Source: Kushneria indalinina DSM 14324 (GTDB taxonomy: Bacteria > Pseudomonadota > Gammaproteobacteria > Pseudomonadales > Halomonadaceae). From it: a DNA stretch of 64,000 bases. Each line of letters starts with the position of its first letter. Position 1 is the stretch's first letter. Under the pieces are notes generated by a model, which did no database searches, was not told the origin of the DNA, and was given only the letters and a program-made list of their open reading frames with translations. The translations under genes were made by a program, and so were the position numbers. The DNA is taken from contig NZ_QRDJ01000008.1 in the NCBI RefSeq assembly GCF_003385845.1, positions 682,001-746,000 of the forward strand, read 5' to 3'. Positions 7,981 to 17,126 of this stretch are shown in pieces.

Positions 7981-9132
7981 ATGCGTATTGTGGCAGATGA
8001 GAACATTCCGCTGGCCGAGGCCTTTTTCGCGGATCACGGCGAGCTGATACGGCTGCCCGGACGCGAGATGACCCGAGAGCAGGTGCGTGACGCTGACATC
8101 CTGCTGGTGCGTTCGGTCACCCGCGTCAATGCCGAGCTGCTCGAAGGCTCTCGCGTGAAATTCGTGGGCACGGCGACCATCGGGCGGGATCACGTGGACC
8201 AGGACTGGCTGGCGGAGCAGGGTATCGGCTTTGCCAGTGCGCCGGGCTGCAATGCCGATTCGGTGGGCGATTATGTGATCTCGACACTATTGCTGCTCGG
8301 CGAGCAGGACGGCGTGGCCCTCACCGATCGCGTGGTCGGTGTCGTGGGCGCCGGCAACGTGGGCGCACGCCTGGTTGAGCGCCTTCGCGCGCTGGGCATT
8401 CGCTGCCTGATCTGTGACCCGCCGCGGGCCGAGCAGGAGGGCAGTGACGGCTTCGTTAGCCTTGAGACGCTGATCGAGCAGGCCGATGTGGTGTCCGTGC
8501 ATACGCCGCTGATCCGTGACGGCGAGCATCCCACCCACCACCTTATCGGCGAGCAGCAGATCGAGGCGCTGCGCACCGAACAGATCCTGCTCAGCGCCGG
8601 GCGGGGGGACTGTGTGGATGGTCAGGCACTGAAGGCGCGCCTTGAGCGCGACCCCGATCTGCGCGTGGTGATTGATGTCTGGGAGCAGGAGCCGGATATC
8701 GATGAGGCGCTGTATCGCAAGGCCGTTATCGCCACGCCTCACATTGCCGGCTACAGCCTGGATGGCAAGCTGCGGGGGACCGAGATGCTTTATCAGGCCA
8801 TGAGCCGTCATTTCGGTCTACCGGTGCGCAAGCGACTGGGGCAGCTCAAGCCTGAAAACTGGCTGCGCCGCATTGCCATCTCCCGGCGCGCGCCACCGCA
8901 GGAAGCGCTGCTGCTGTGTGCGCGTACCTGCTATGACGTGCGCCGCGACGCGCTGTTGTTCGAGCGCTATCGACGCCAGTACGGCATGGCCAGGGGCTTT
9001 GATCTGATGCGTCGTGAATACCCGTCGCGCCGCGAGTTTTCGACCCTGCGCGTGGAGCTCAAGCACAGTGCCGGCGCGGTCCGGGAGGTGCTGGAAAGCG
9101 CCGGCTTTGCCATACGCGCGCCGCGAAAGTAA
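7981..9132 (+). CDS. pdxB: 4-phosphoerythronate dehydrogenase
   Basis: NAD-dependent enzyme of the DXP-dependent pyridoxal 5'-phosphate pathway: it oxidises 4-phospho-D-erythronate to the 2-oxo acid. The 383-aa product starts MRIVADENIPLAEAFF, typical for PdxB. It has the D-2-hydroxyacid dehydrogenase Rossmann motif GVVGAGNVGARL (about residues 119-130), the GRGDCVDG active-site arginine loop, and HIAGYSLDGK containing the catalytic histidine. The C-terminal dimerisation domain unique to PdxB follows from about residue 285. No terminator is visible in the 88 bases separating it from the convergent MFS gene. Confidence 0.96.
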   Translation: MRIVADENIPLAEAFFADHGELIRLPGREMTREQVRDADILLVRSVTRVNAELLEGSRVKFVGTATIGRDHVDQDWLAEQGIGFASAPGCNADSVGDYVISTLLLLGEQDGVALTDRVVGVVGAGNVGARLVERLRALGIRCLICDPPRAEQEGSDGFVSLETLIEQADVVSVHTPLIRDGEHPTHHLIGEQQIEALRTEQILLSAGRGDCVDGQALKARLERDPDLRVVIDVWEQEPDIDEALYRKAVIATPHIAGYSLDGKLRGTEMLYQAMSRHFGLPVRKRLGQLKPENWLRRIAISRRAPPQEALLLCARTCYDVRRDALLFERYRRQYGMARGFDLMRREYPSRREFSTLRVELKHSAGAVREVLESAGFAIRAPRK

Positions 9133-9220
9133 CGCCCTGTTCAGTACCGTCTTGCATGCGCCCCGTATCGGCCGGAACGCCCGGACAATGCCATCGAGGC
9201 GTCGCCCGGGTCGGCAGACA

Positions 9221-10381
9221 CTATTTGTATCGATGCAGCAGCCAGATGCCCAGAGCACTGACGCCAAGGCTCAAGGCCGCAAACATCGTGAAGGTGGTCG
9301 TGTAGCCTTGAGACCCCACAAGCCAGCCGGCCAGTGGTGAGCCAACGACCTGACCGATCGAGGTGGCCAGCAGCGGCGGAATGGGGCCAAGGGAAGGGGT
9401 GTCCAGCATGATCTGTGTGCCCCTGACCAGATAGAAGCCGGTCAGGGTCATGTAGCCGGCACCGAACAGGGCCGCTGACAGCAGGGCCCGAGGGAAATTG
9501 CTCGGGTCCAGTGCCAGCAGACCAAGCGCCACGGCAATGACGACAAGTCCGGCCGCATGCGTCACGACTGCCCCAAAGCGGGCGATGAGGTCGCCGGCGC
9601 TGCCGCCGGCCAGCCCACCCAGCCCAACGGCAAGCCACATCCATGCTGCCTGACTGGACGCCATGCCACCGCCGGTCATGACAGCGTCAGGTGCAAATAC
9701 CCAGTAGGCTGCGCTGGCAATGCCCATCAGGGCCGCCAGCCCACTCAGGCGCGCAATACTCCACCACTGCTTTTTGGCCACGGATGACAGCACTGCCCGT
9801 CGCTGTGGCAGGTCGACGTCGCGCACCTCTCCCGGCAGGTAGTACAGCGCCCCCAGAGCGCCAAGGGCTGCCAGCGCGGCAAAGCCGATATAGGCGCTGC
9901 GCCAGGCTTCGGCCCAGATCAAGACGGCCGGCATGGCAAAGGCAATGCCCACGCTGGTGCCTGCATTGGTAATGGCATTGACACGGCCTCTCAGGCTGGC
10001 AGGGACGATGCGATAGACGGCTTCGGCCATGACCGGTGAGGAGAGCCCGGTACTGATGCCACAGGTCAGCACGCCTGCTGCCAACACCGATGACGAAGGC
10101 GCCAGCGCAATCATGACCAGCCCGGCCGTGGCCAGAATTGTCGCAGCTACTGCGGTTCGTCTCACCCCCAGAAATCGTGTGATGCCAGGCGCGGCCACGA
10201 TGGCGATGACAAAGCTCAGAAACGGCAGGGCGCCGATCACCCCCGCCATGGTGGGCAAAATGGTCATCTCATCGCGTATGGACGGCAGAAAAAGCCCGAA
10301 CACGAAGCGCGCCAGACCATACGTAATGGCGATGATGCCGCTGCCGAGAATGGCCATGCTGACCGAGGTCAAGGGCCTCAT
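9221..10381 (-). CDS. MFS transporter in an operon with a TetR regulator
   Basis: A 386-aa major facilitator with about 12 hydrophobic segments, opening with SMAILGSGIIAITYGLARF. The loop after the second helix reads TRFLGVRRTAVA, in the position of the MFS A motif but diverged. Polar residues are few, as in small-molecule or drug exporters; the substrate cannot be read from sequence. Its ATG overlaps the stop of the upstream TetR gene (ATGA), so the two are translationally coupled and presumably controlled by that repressor. The C-terminus ends after the last helix (IWLLHRYK). Confidence 0.85.
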   Translation of the reverse strand: MRPLTSVSMAILGSGIIAITYGLARFVFGLFLPSIRDEMTILPTMAGVIGALPFLSFVIAIVAAPGITRFLGVRRTAVAATILATAGLVMIALAPSSSVLAAGVLTCGISTGLSSPVMAEAVYRIVPASLRGRVNAITNAGTSVGIAFAMPAVLIWAEAWRSAYIGFAALAALGALGALYYLPGEVRDVDLPQRRAVLSSVAKKQWWSIARLSGLAALMGIASAAYWVFAPDAVMTGGGMASSQAAWMWLAVGLGGLAGGSAGDLIARFGAVVTHAAGLVVIAVALGLLALDPSNFPRALLSAALFGAGYMTLTGFYLVRGTQIMLDTPSLGPIPPLLATSIGQVVGSPLAGWLVGSQGYTTTFTMFAALSLGVSALGIWLLHRYK

Positions 10382-10944
10382 GCCCCATCCCTCATTGCCG
10401 AATCGAGCACAAGGTCAATCATCTCCCGTGTGTCGGCAAGGGCCGTTGCCACGCCCAGAAGTGCCACTGTGGTGTTACTACCTTCAAGCACCGTGAGCAG
10501 TCGTCTTGCAAGCCCCGGACAGTGTCCCAGTCCATCACGGACTACCGTTGCCTCGATGCGCTGTAAAAAATCATTTTTGGCGCCGGTGGCGAGTGCATGA
10601 ATGGCCGCGCTGTGCTCGGCGAATTCCCCCATGGCCTTGAGCATGATGCAGCCATGCTGACTGTAGGCTTCCAGCCAATAGCCATGCGCTTCGGCCAGGT
10701 GGCGTGTTGCCTGGCCGGCAGGGGCTTTGGCCACAGCCATGTCGAGGCTGTCCATGAAACGCTTGTGGCGTGCTTCCAGCACCGCAAGGATCAACGCTTC
10801 CTTGGAGCTGAAGTGATTGTAGAGTGTCATGCGGACCACGCCGGCCGCTGACACGATGCGATCAATCCCGGTGGCGTGAAATCCCTGCTCATGAAAAAGC
10901 TGTTCGGCTGTAGTCAGTAAATGATCACGTTTGGAAGCAGGCAT
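10378..10944 (-). CDS. TetR/AcrR family transcriptional regulator
   Basis: A 188-aa repressor-type protein. The N-terminal helix-turn-helix (about residues 10-50) reads FHEQGFHATGIDRIVSAAGV then TLYNHFSSKEALI, the standard TetR recognition helix and following YxHFxxKexL signature. The C-terminal ligand domain (about 60-188) is less conserved and contains only two cysteines (one in QHGCIMLKA), so a ligand cannot be guessed. It is the first gene of a two-gene operon with the MFS pump. A perfect 22-bp palindrome lies 14 bases upstream of its start, which strongly suggests autoregulation of the operon. Confidence 0.92.
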   Translation of the reverse strand: MPASKRDHLLTTAEQLFHEQGFHATGIDRIVSAAGVVRMTLYNHFSSKEALILAVLEARHKRFMDSLDMAVAKAPAGQATRHLAEAHGYWLEAYSQHGCIMLKAMGEFAEHSAAIHALATGAKNDFLQRIEATVVRDGLGHCPGLARRLLTVLEGSNTTVALLGVATALADTREMIDLVLDSAMRDGA

Positions 10945-10957
10945 GGGCGGCGTCGCC

Positions 10958-10979
10958 TTATATAGACCGGTCTATATAA
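10958..10979. promoter_or_regulatory. Perfect 22-bp palindrome, probable TetR operator
   Basis: TTATATAGACC / GGTCTATATAA is an exact inverted repeat with no spacer. It sits immediately upstream of the TetR-MFS operon, overlapping where the promoter should be. The TAGACCGGTCTA core resembles operators reported for some TetR-family repressors of stress-induced genes such as NemR-type regulators. Confidence 0.8.
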
Positions 10980-11098
10980 ATTCGAGGCACAGCCTCTGTC
11001 AAAGCGTTATCCATGGGTATCGACCAAAGAGATCCAATGCCCCATGAATGTGTGGTGATACGACGAACGGGACAACGAAAGCGTCATGAAACGACCAT

Positions 11099-11129
11099 AA
11101 AAAAGGCCCGCCAGAGGGCGGGCCTTTTT
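11099..11129 (-). terminator. Bidirectional-looking terminator downstream of htpX
   Basis: GGCCCGCC / GGCGGGCC with a four-base loop is flanked by an A-run (11099-11104) and a T-run (11125-11129). It lies 29 bases after the htpX stop and so ends the reverse-strand transcript. Confidence 0.85.
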
Positions 11130-11157
11130 ATGTCAGCTGCAGCGTATGACCTTCCGG

Positions 11158-12060
11158 TTACTGCTGGTAGGCCGCCTTTTTCAACGCAGCGATGCGATCA
11201 TCCAGCGGCGGGTGGCTGGCAAAGAGCTTTTCCATGATCTTGCGGGTCTGACCGGTAGTGATGGCAAAGGCGGTCAGTGAATCCGGCATCTGATCGGGCA
11301 TGTTCTGCTGCGCCTTGAGACGTGCCAGGGCATTGATCATGGCGCCGCTGCCGGCAAGCCTTGCGCCGGCTTCATCGGCGCGATATTCACGGTAGCGCGA
11401 GAACCAGGCAACGATCACGGAGGCCGCCAGACCGAACACGATCTCCAGCACCATGACCACGGCAAAATAGCCCATGAACCCCAGGCCGCCGCCTTCATCG
11501 TCGCGGCGCAGGAAGCTGTCGATCAGCTGAGCGGCGACGCGGGCGAAGAACATCACGAAGGTGTTCAAGACACCCTGGATCAAGGACAGGGTGACCATAT
11601 CGCCGTTGGCCACGTGGCCGATCTCGTGGCCCAGAACGGCACGCACCTCTTCGGGACGCATCTGATTGAGCAGTCCGGCCGAGACGCACACCAGCGCGTC
11701 GTTCTTGTTCCAGCCGGTGGCAAAGGCATTGGCCTGCTGTGCCGGGAAGACGCCCACTTCGGGCATCTTGATGCCGGCATCGCGGGACAGCTCGGCCACG
11801 GTGTCATAAAGCCACTGTTCGTTGGCATTGCTCGGGCGGTCGATGATCTGCGCCTTCGTGCTCATCTTCGCCATCTTCTTGGACAGCAACAGCGACACCA
11901 GCGAGCCGGCCATGCCGAACACAAAGCAGAATATCAGCAGCGAGGTCAGGTTGAGTCCGCTGCCGGCAAGGTAACTCTCTACACCCAGAAGGCGCAGCGT
12001 AATGCTTGCCACCAGCACTACTGCCAGGTTGGTGGCAAGAAAGAGGACAATCCTCATCAT
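11158..12060 (-). CDS. htpX: Membrane-bound zinc metalloprotease HtpX
   Basis: M48-family protease of the inner membrane that degrades misfolded membrane proteins, alongside FtsH. The 300-aa product begins [19 protein letters not shown] and has four hydrophobic segments (about residues 4-24, 35-58, 160-180, 190-215). The zinc site HEIGH lies at about 145-149, and the third ligand is in [19 protein letters not shown] lies about 11 bases before the start. Length matches the E. coli protein (293 aa). It is monocistronic with a terminator downstream. Heat or envelope stress control would be expected, but I could not identify a convincing sigma-32 or CpxR site by eye. Confidence 0.96.
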   Translation of the reverse strand: MMRIVLFLATNLAVVLVASITLRLLGVESYLAGSGLNLTSLLIFCFVFGMAGSLVSLLLSKKMAKMSTKAQIIDRPSNANEQWLYDTVAELSRDAGIKMPEVGVFPAQQANAFATGWNKNDALVCVSAGLLNQMRPEEVRAVLGHEIGHVANGDMVTLSLIQGVLNTFVMFFARVAAQLIDSFLRRDDEGGGLGFMGYFAVVMVLEIVFGLAASVIVAWFSRYREYRADEAGARLAGSGAMINALARLKAQQNMPDQMPDSLTAFAITTGQTRKIMEKLFASHPPLDDRIAALKKAAYQQ

Positions 12061-12193
12061 GACCGGTGGTCTCCATTGGGTAATACATCAAACGGTGGCC
12101 CGTCCATCGGGACCGCAGGGGTCTCCAGCGACAGCCCTTAGATAAGTTCTGTCGCCGGGAGTTTCAATCACGCCTTAAGCATCGTTTAGGTGA

Positions 12194-13414
12194 TCACGCC
12201 TGACGGCGGCGGGCCAGAAACCGTCCCAGCCGGTCGATGGCGTCTTCAAGCTGATCGGCCCAGGGCAGCGTCACGATGCGAAGATGATCGGGGGTGGGCC
12301 AGTTGAACGCCGTGCCCTGTACCAATAACATTTTTTCTTCGAGCAGCAGATCGAGCACCAGCTGCTGGTCGTCTCTGATGTCATACATGGCCGGGTCGAG
12401 CCGCGGGAACATGTAAAGCGCACCATGCGGCTTAACGCAGCTGACGCCGGGAATCTCGTTGAGCTTCTCCCAGGCAGCATCGCGCTGGGCAAGCAGGCGG
12501 CCACCGGGCAGCACCAGGTCGTTGATCGACTGATAGCCGCCAAGGGCTGTCTGAATGGCGTGCTGTGCCGGCACATTGGCACACAGGCGCATGGAGGCGA
12601 GCATGTCCAGACCCTGGATGTAATCCCGGGCATGGCGCTTTTCGCCGGAAACGATCATCCAGCCGGAGCGAAAGCCGGCACAGCGATAGCTCTTGGAGAG
12701 CCCGTTCATGGTGATGATCAGGAGATCGCTGGCCAGCGACGCTGTCGGGGTATGGAAGGCACCGTCGTAAAGAATCTTGTCGTAGATCTCATCAGAAAAC
12801 ACGATCAGACCGTGCTCACGCGCCACCTGAAGCACGTTTTCGATCACCTGTCTTGAGTAAACGGCGCCGGTTGGGTTATTGGGGTTGATCAGCACGATCG
12901 CTTTGGTGCGGGCCGTGATCTTTTGTCGAATATCCTCGATATCCGGCTGCCAACCCTGATTCTCGTCGCAGAGATAGTGAACGGCCTGACCGCCGGCGAG
13001 ATTGGTGGCCGCCGTCCAGAGCGGATAGTCGGGTGCGGGCACCAGTACTTCATCGCTGTCATCGAGCAGGGCCTGCATGGCCATGACGATCAGCTCGGAA
13101 ACGCCGTTGCCGACATAGATATCCTCGATGCCTACGCCTTCCACGCGGTTGCGCTGGCACTCCTGCATGATCGCCTTGCGGGCCGAATAAAGCCCCTTGG
13201 AGTCACAATAGCCCTGCGCGGTGGGCAGGTTGCGCATGACATCCTGCAGGATCTCTTCGGGGGCTTCGAAGCCAAAGGGTGCGGGGTTACCGATATTGAG
13301 CTTCAGGATGCGATGCCCCTCATCCTCGAGCCGTTTGGCGTGCTCAAGTACCGGACCGCGAATGTCATAGGAAACGTGGTCTAGCTTGTGGGATTTTTTG
13401 ATCGGCGTGGTCAT
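12194..13414 (-). CDS. alaA: Alanine transaminase AlaA (class I/II PLP aminotransferase)
   Basis: Pyridoxal-phosphate enzyme converting pyruvate and glutamate to alanine and 2-oxoglutarate. I start it at ATG 13414 (MTTPIKKSHKLDHVSYDIRG), giving 406 aa, the usual size; a longer open frame upstream has no family similarity. Seen in the sequence: the NIGNPAPFGFE substrate segment, VGNGVSELI, LVPAPDYPLW, INPNNPTGA, and the PLP lysine in GLSKSYRCAG (about K241). The upstream RBS is weak. It follows the YlqF-type GTPase gene on the same strand but that gene has its own terminator, so alaA is probably transcribed separately. Confidence 0.94.
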   Translation of the reverse strand: MTTPIKKSHKLDHVSYDIRGPVLEHAKRLEDEGHRILKLNIGNPAPFGFEAPEEILQDVMRNLPTAQGYCDSKGLYSARKAIMQECQRNRVEGVGIEDIYVGNGVSELIVMAMQALLDDSDEVLVPAPDYPLWTAATNLAGGQAVHYLCDENQGWQPDIEDIRQKITARTKAIVLINPNNPTGAVYSRQVIENVLQVAREHGLIVFSDEIYDKILYDGAFHTPTASLASDLLIITMNGLSKSYRCAGFRSGWMIVSGEKRHARDYIQGLDMLASMRLCANVPAQHAIQTALGGYQSINDLVLPGGRLLAQRDAAWEKLNEIPGVSCVKPHGALYMFPRLDPAMYDIRDDQQLVLDLLLEEKMLLVQGTAFNWPTPDHLRIVTLPWADQLEDAIDRLGRFLARRRQA

Positions 13415-13495
13415 GCTGCTCAAGGGGTCCGCTGAAATGAAAGGGGGCAGCCATCGGCCGGCAGGGCGGCGTCCGGCATCTCTGCCATAACCATG

Positions 13496-13530
13496 AAAAA
13501 TGACAGGCCTGAAAAGAGTGCCTGTCATTC
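13496..13530 (-). terminator. Terminator after the YlqF-type GTPase gene
   Basis: AATGACAGGC / GCCTGTCATT forms a ten-base-pair stem, with a T-run on the reverse strand (A-run 13497-13500 on the plus strand). It separates the GTPase gene from alaA. Confidence 0.75.
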
Positions 13531-13583
13531 CAGCATACCGCGCTGTCTGCCCGTGATGCCATCGCTGTATCACGGTGCTGATA

Positions 13584-14504
13584 TTACGGCTCGGAAGGGG
13601 TGTCATCGTCGAGAAAGGTTTCGCCGCGATTGAAGCGCTCGCGTTCGGCGCGCATGGCCTCGAGCGCCGCTTCATCGGCGATGTCCTGCGGGGTTTCAAG
13701 CGTGATGCGCCCGAGCTTGCCGCCGCGCAGATCCATCAGCAACACCTCGGCACCGCGATGCATGTCGACCTCACCGCCGGCACGCAGGCCGCCGCGGCGC
13801 ATGGCAATCTCGCGCACGATGGACTCGCCGGTATCGCCGAGAGTCTCCAGCTTGTAGCGCGATTTGAGGGCGTCGGGGTAATGCTCGGCCAGCGCCAGGG
13901 CGGATACCGAGGCCACATCGACATATTCGAGTGCGGTATCACGGATGGCGCCACTGGCGGCCAGCCGGTAGGCACTGTTTTGATCCTCGATGCGCGGCCA
14001 GAGCACGCCGGGGGTGTCGGTCAGGGCAATGCCCTGACCGATGCGGATCTTCTGCTGACGCTTGGTGACGGCAGGCTCGTTACCCACCTTGGCAATTTTC
14101 TTGCCGGCAAGCGTATTGATCAGCGTGGATTTGCCCACGTTGGGGATGCCCATCACCATCACGCGCACGTCGCGATCTTCACGAACATGACCGGCGAGTT
14201 CATGGCAGAGCTTGTAGAGCGGCTTGAGCGCTCGCGTGTCGGTGGTGACCACCGCCATGGCGCGTACATCGGGCTGGGCGTCAAAGTGCTCGATCCATTC
14301 CCTTGTTCTGTCAGGGTCGGCCAGGTCGGCGCGTGACAGCAGCTTCAGTGACGGTTTGTGGCGAATCAGATCCCCCAGCATGGGGTTGGCGCTGGAGTAG
14401 GGCAGGCGTGCATCCAGCACCTCGATAACCACATCAATTTCGGGCAGGGCTTCGCTGATCTGGCGTCTGGCCTTGTTCATATGCCCCGGGAACCAGCCCA
14501 GCAT
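13584..14504 (-). CDS. ylqF: YlqF/RbgA-type circularly permuted ribosome-associated GTPase
   Basis: A 306-aa GTPase of the family that includes RbgA, which assists late 50S subunit assembly in Bacillus. The start ATG 14504 is set by AGGAGA six bases upstream and by the family N-terminus MLGWFPGHMNKARRQI. The motif order is permuted: the G4-like SRADLAD comes first (about residue 57), then the P-loop GIPNVGKSTLIN (119-130), then DTPG (163-166). The C-terminal helical domain is present; the tail is acidic (GETFLDDDTPSEP). In gammaproteobacteria the role is not well defined, so ribosome assembly is inferred from the family. Confidence 0.9.
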   Translation of the reverse strand: MLGWFPGHMNKARRQISEALPEIDVVIEVLDARLPYSSANPMLGDLIRHKPSLKLLSRADLADPDRTREWIEHFDAQPDVRAMAVVTTDTRALKPLYKLCHELAGHVREDRDVRVMVMGIPNVGKSTLINTLAGKKIAKVGNEPAVTKRQQKIRIGQGIALTDTPGVLWPRIEDQNSAYRLAASGAIRDTALEYVDVASVSALALAEHYPDALKSRYKLETLGDTGESIVREIAMRRGGLRAGGEVDMHRGAEVLLMDLRGGKLGRITLETPQDIADEAALEAMRAERERFNRGETFLDDDTPSEP

Positions 14505-14624
14505 AGGTCTCTCCTGTTGCTTTACGGTTGGGCGGGCACACTGCGCGCCCGCAATGGCGGCCGCGCAGTGTACCCTGGCAGGCATCGATGCCGAAGCGCC
14601 GGGCGGGGTAGCGGTGGTGGAAGG

Positions 14625-15023
14625 CTATTCGCCCTGATGGAACGTCATGGCCACCGAGTTGATGCAGTAGCGCAGCCCGGTCGTGTCACGCGGGCCGTCA
14701 GGGAAGACGTGGCCCAGGTGCGCATCACAGCGCCGGCAGGTGACCTCGATGCGGCGCATGCCCATGGTGTCATCGGTATGCTCTTCCAGCGCGGCATCAG
14801 CCAGCGGCCGATCAAAGCTTGGCCAGCCGCAGTGCGACTCGAACTTGTGCTCATTTTCAAACAGCGGCGCATTGCAGCAGACGCAGTGATAGATGCCCTG
14901 GACGGGCTCGACCTGATAGTCGCCGGTATAGGGGCGCTCGGTGCCCGCCTGACGGGTTACGCGATACTGCTCGTCGGTGAGCGCCTCGCGCCATTCGCTG
15001 TCGCTTTTGTGTACCTTGTCCAT
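14625..15023 (-). CDS. msrB: Peptide-methionine (R)-S-oxide reductase
   Basis: Repairs methionine-R-sulfoxide in proteins using thioredoxin. The 132-aa product shows both structural zinc pairs (C47/C50 in YHCVCCNAPLF and C96/C99 in CRRCDAHLGH), the SHCGWPSF motif with a possible resolving C65, and the catalytic C120 in LRYCINSVAM. Length and domain are those of a free-standing cytoplasmic MsrB. GAGGA lies about six bases upstream of the start. It lies between the GTPase gene and the gamma-glutamyltransferase gene with intergenic gaps on either side, so it appears to have its own promoter. Confidence 0.97.
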   Translation of the reverse strand: MDKVHKSDSEWREALTDEQYRVTRQAGTERPYTGDYQVEPVQGIYHCVCCNAPLFENEHKFESHCGWPSFDRPLADAALEEHTDDTMGMRRIEVTCRRCDAHLGHVFPDGPRDTTGLRYCINSVAMTFHQGE

Positions 15024-15184
15024 GAAATCCTCCTCGGTCCCTGTTCATGCACGTCAGTCATGCCAGCCAGACGGCTGCCCGGACAGGCCGGCATCCTAAC
15101 AGGATAGAACGGTGTGTGCCTGCCCGTGCAGTGACATGAATCAGGCTGCGTCACCCATCGCGGTCCTGAGCGACAGGGGGCAGC

Positions 15185-16918
15185 CTATACGCTGGCGGCG
15201 CCGCCATCGCTTCGCGGGTCGTGAGCACTTTCCAGCAGACCGTCAGGGTGGTGCACGATGGCACCGGCATGCCCCATGGTATCGGTAAAGGTCTCGGGCA
15301 GGACCTCTACGTCATGACCGGCCTGTCTGAGCTCGTTGACCAGAGGTGTGTAGACGCGTGACTCCAGCTTCAGGTTGGTACTGTTTTCGCCCCAGGTGCG
15401 CCCCAGAAGCCAGCGCGGTGCTGCAATCGCCTGTTGCAGGGGCATGCCGTGCATGGCATAGCGCGAAAAAATGGCCGCCTGGGTCTGCGGCTGGCCTTCA
15501 CCCCCCATGGTGCCATAGACCATGGTGCGCCCGTCCTTGAAGCGTGCCAGTGCCGGGTTAAGGGTATGAAACGGTTTGCGCCCGGGGGCCAAAGCCCGCA
15601 GGTCATCCGGGTCCAGCGAGAAACTGACGCCCCGGTTTTGCCACAACACGCCGCTTTCGGGCAGCACCACGCCGCTGCCGAACTCCCAGTAAAGGCTCTG
15701 GATAAAGCTGACCGAGCGGCCTTCGCTGTCGACCGTACCCATCCAGATAGTGTCCCCGGGTTCGGGCGTGTGTGGCCAGGCCAGGGCCTTTTGCGGATCG
15801 ATCATGGCCGCTTCGCGATCTAGGCGTTCACTGCTCAGAAGGCTCTGGAGATCCATTGTCATGCTGGTGGGATCGGTGATGTATTGATCCCGCAGCAAAA
15901 AGGCGCGCTTGGTGGCCTCGACCAGGCCGTGCAGATGGGCGAAACCTTCACCGCTGTCGATGTTGAGACGCTCGTAGAGGCCCAGAATCATCAGCGAGGC
16001 CATGCCCTGGGTCGGTGCAGGCAGGTTGTAGAGCGTGGCATTGTTGAGCTCGACTTCCAGCGGGGTGACCACCTGTGCCTGGTAGTCGTGAAAGTCCTGC
16101 AGGCGAAGCGGGCTGCCAAGCGATTCAAGGTCTTTTGCCATGCTGTGGGCCAGCTCGCCGCGATAAAAATCATCGAGCCCGGCATCGGCGAGGCGTCGCA
16201 ACGTGGCGGCCAGGCGCGGCTGACGCAGGCGCTGACCTTCGCGAGGGATATCGCCGTCGATTAAAAAGGCCTCGTTGAAGCCGGGGCTCTGTGACAGACG
16301 CTCGAAATGCTTGCGGGCCAGCGCTTCCTGACTCCTGGACACGGCGATGCCCTGTTCGGCGTAACGAATGGCATCCCCCATGATGGTGCTTAATGGCAGG
16401 GGGGTTCCCCAGTCTGCACCAATATCGAGCGCTTTTTGCCAGCCGCTGATGGTGCCGGCCATGGTCAGCGCGGCTTTGGGCCCGCGTTCCGGAATGCTTG
16501 AGTCACCGGCGTAAAAGTCGGTACTGGCAAGCCCGGCCGCGTTGCCGCAGGCATCGATGGCCACGGGCGTCTTGCCGGGTTCATTGATCAGCCAGAAGCC
16601 GTCGCCGCCGAGTGCGTTCATGTGCGGGTAGGCCACCGCGATGGCAGACGCCGCCGCTACCATGGCCTCGATAGCGTTGCCACCTTGTTTGAGCACGTCG
16701 CGCCCGGCATTGGCTGCCAGATGGTGCGGTGCGACACAGCTGCCGCCCCCGTAGCTTCGCTGGGTATTGAAGGCCGCATCAGGCTGGAAGTCGGTGGTAG
16801 CCGGCATCTGTTGTTCGTCCGGGGCCTGGGCATTGCTCATTCGGGGAAACCCCATGGTCAGGCCTGCTGTGGTAGATGCGGCTGTAGCGCTTAGGAATCT
16901 GCGACGCGTAAAGGACAT
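15185..16918 (-). CDS. ggt: Gamma-glutamyltransferase family protein, Tat-exported
   Basis: A 577-aa N-terminal nucleophile hydrolase related to gamma-glutamyltransferase, which cleaves or transfers gamma-glutamyl groups from glutathione and similar peptides. The N-terminus TRRRFLSATAASTTAGL is a twin-arginine signal, so the protein is probably exported folded to the periplasm. The autocleavage/nucleophile region reads GDTIWMGTVDSEG (Thr about 390). It is followed by SFIQSLYWEFGSGVVLPESG, typical of the non-glutathione-specific bacterial branch rather than E. coli Ggt. The GGxGQPQTQ region also fits. Substrate is therefore uncertain. The gene is monocistronic. Confidence 0.88.
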   Translation of the reverse strand: MSFTRRRFLSATAASTTAGLTMGFPRMSNAQAPDEQQMPATTDFQPDAAFNTQRSYGGGSCVAPHHLAANAGRDVLKQGGNAIEAMVAAASAIAVAYPHMNALGGDGFWLINEPGKTPVAIDACGNAAGLASTDFYAGDSSIPERGPKAALTMAGTISGWQKALDIGADWGTPLPLSTIMGDAIRYAEQGIAVSRSQEALARKHFERLSQSPGFNEAFLIDGDIPREGQRLRQPRLAATLRRLADAGLDDFYRGELAHSMAKDLESLGSPLRLQDFHDYQAQVVTPLEVELNNATLYNLPAPTQGMASLMILGLYERLNIDSGEGFAHLHGLVEATKRAFLLRDQYITDPTSMTMDLQSLLSSERLDREAAMIDPQKALAWPHTPEPGDTIWMGTVDSEGRSVSFIQSLYWEFGSGVVLPESGVLWQNRGVSFSLDPDDLRALAPGRKPFHTLNPALARFKDGRTMVYGTMGGEGQPQTQAAIFSRYAMHGMPLQQAIAAPRWLLGRTWGENSTNLKLESRVYTPLVNELRQAGHDVEVLPETFTDTMGHAGAIVHHPDGLLESAHDPRSDGGAASV

Positions 16919-17067
16919 CAGGCACCTGTGTTTCGTGAGTGAATCTCACTGGATGCAAAAAACGCGCCAGATATCAGTCTGGTAGGGCAGTGTCATGCTC
17001 TAGCGGTCAATCTCCCGTCATGCCGAGGGCAAGTCGAAAAAATTGATTTTGATGTGTTGTTACATGC

Positions 17068-17096
17068 TTGACACCTCTGGGCTGCGTGGGTAATAT
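17068..17096 (+). promoter_or_regulatory. Strong sigma-70 promoter of the tRNA array
   Basis: TTGACA (17068-17073), a 17-base spacer and TAATAT (17091-17096) form a near-consensus promoter 30 bases before the first tRNA. The following GCGCGCC is a GC-rich discriminator, typical of stringently controlled stable-RNA promoters. Confidence 0.85.
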
Positions 17097-17126
17097 GCGC
17101 GCCACTCGTTGAGACGAGGCAGGCAC

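Noticed and set aside
11013-11237. 74-codon frame between the TetR operator and htpX
   Set aside because: It runs across the htpX terminator and into the htpX coding region with no RBS.
13415-13699. N-terminal extension of alaA
   Set aside because: It crosses the terminator of the upstream gene and has no similarity to aminotransferases; MTTPIKKSHK matches the family start.
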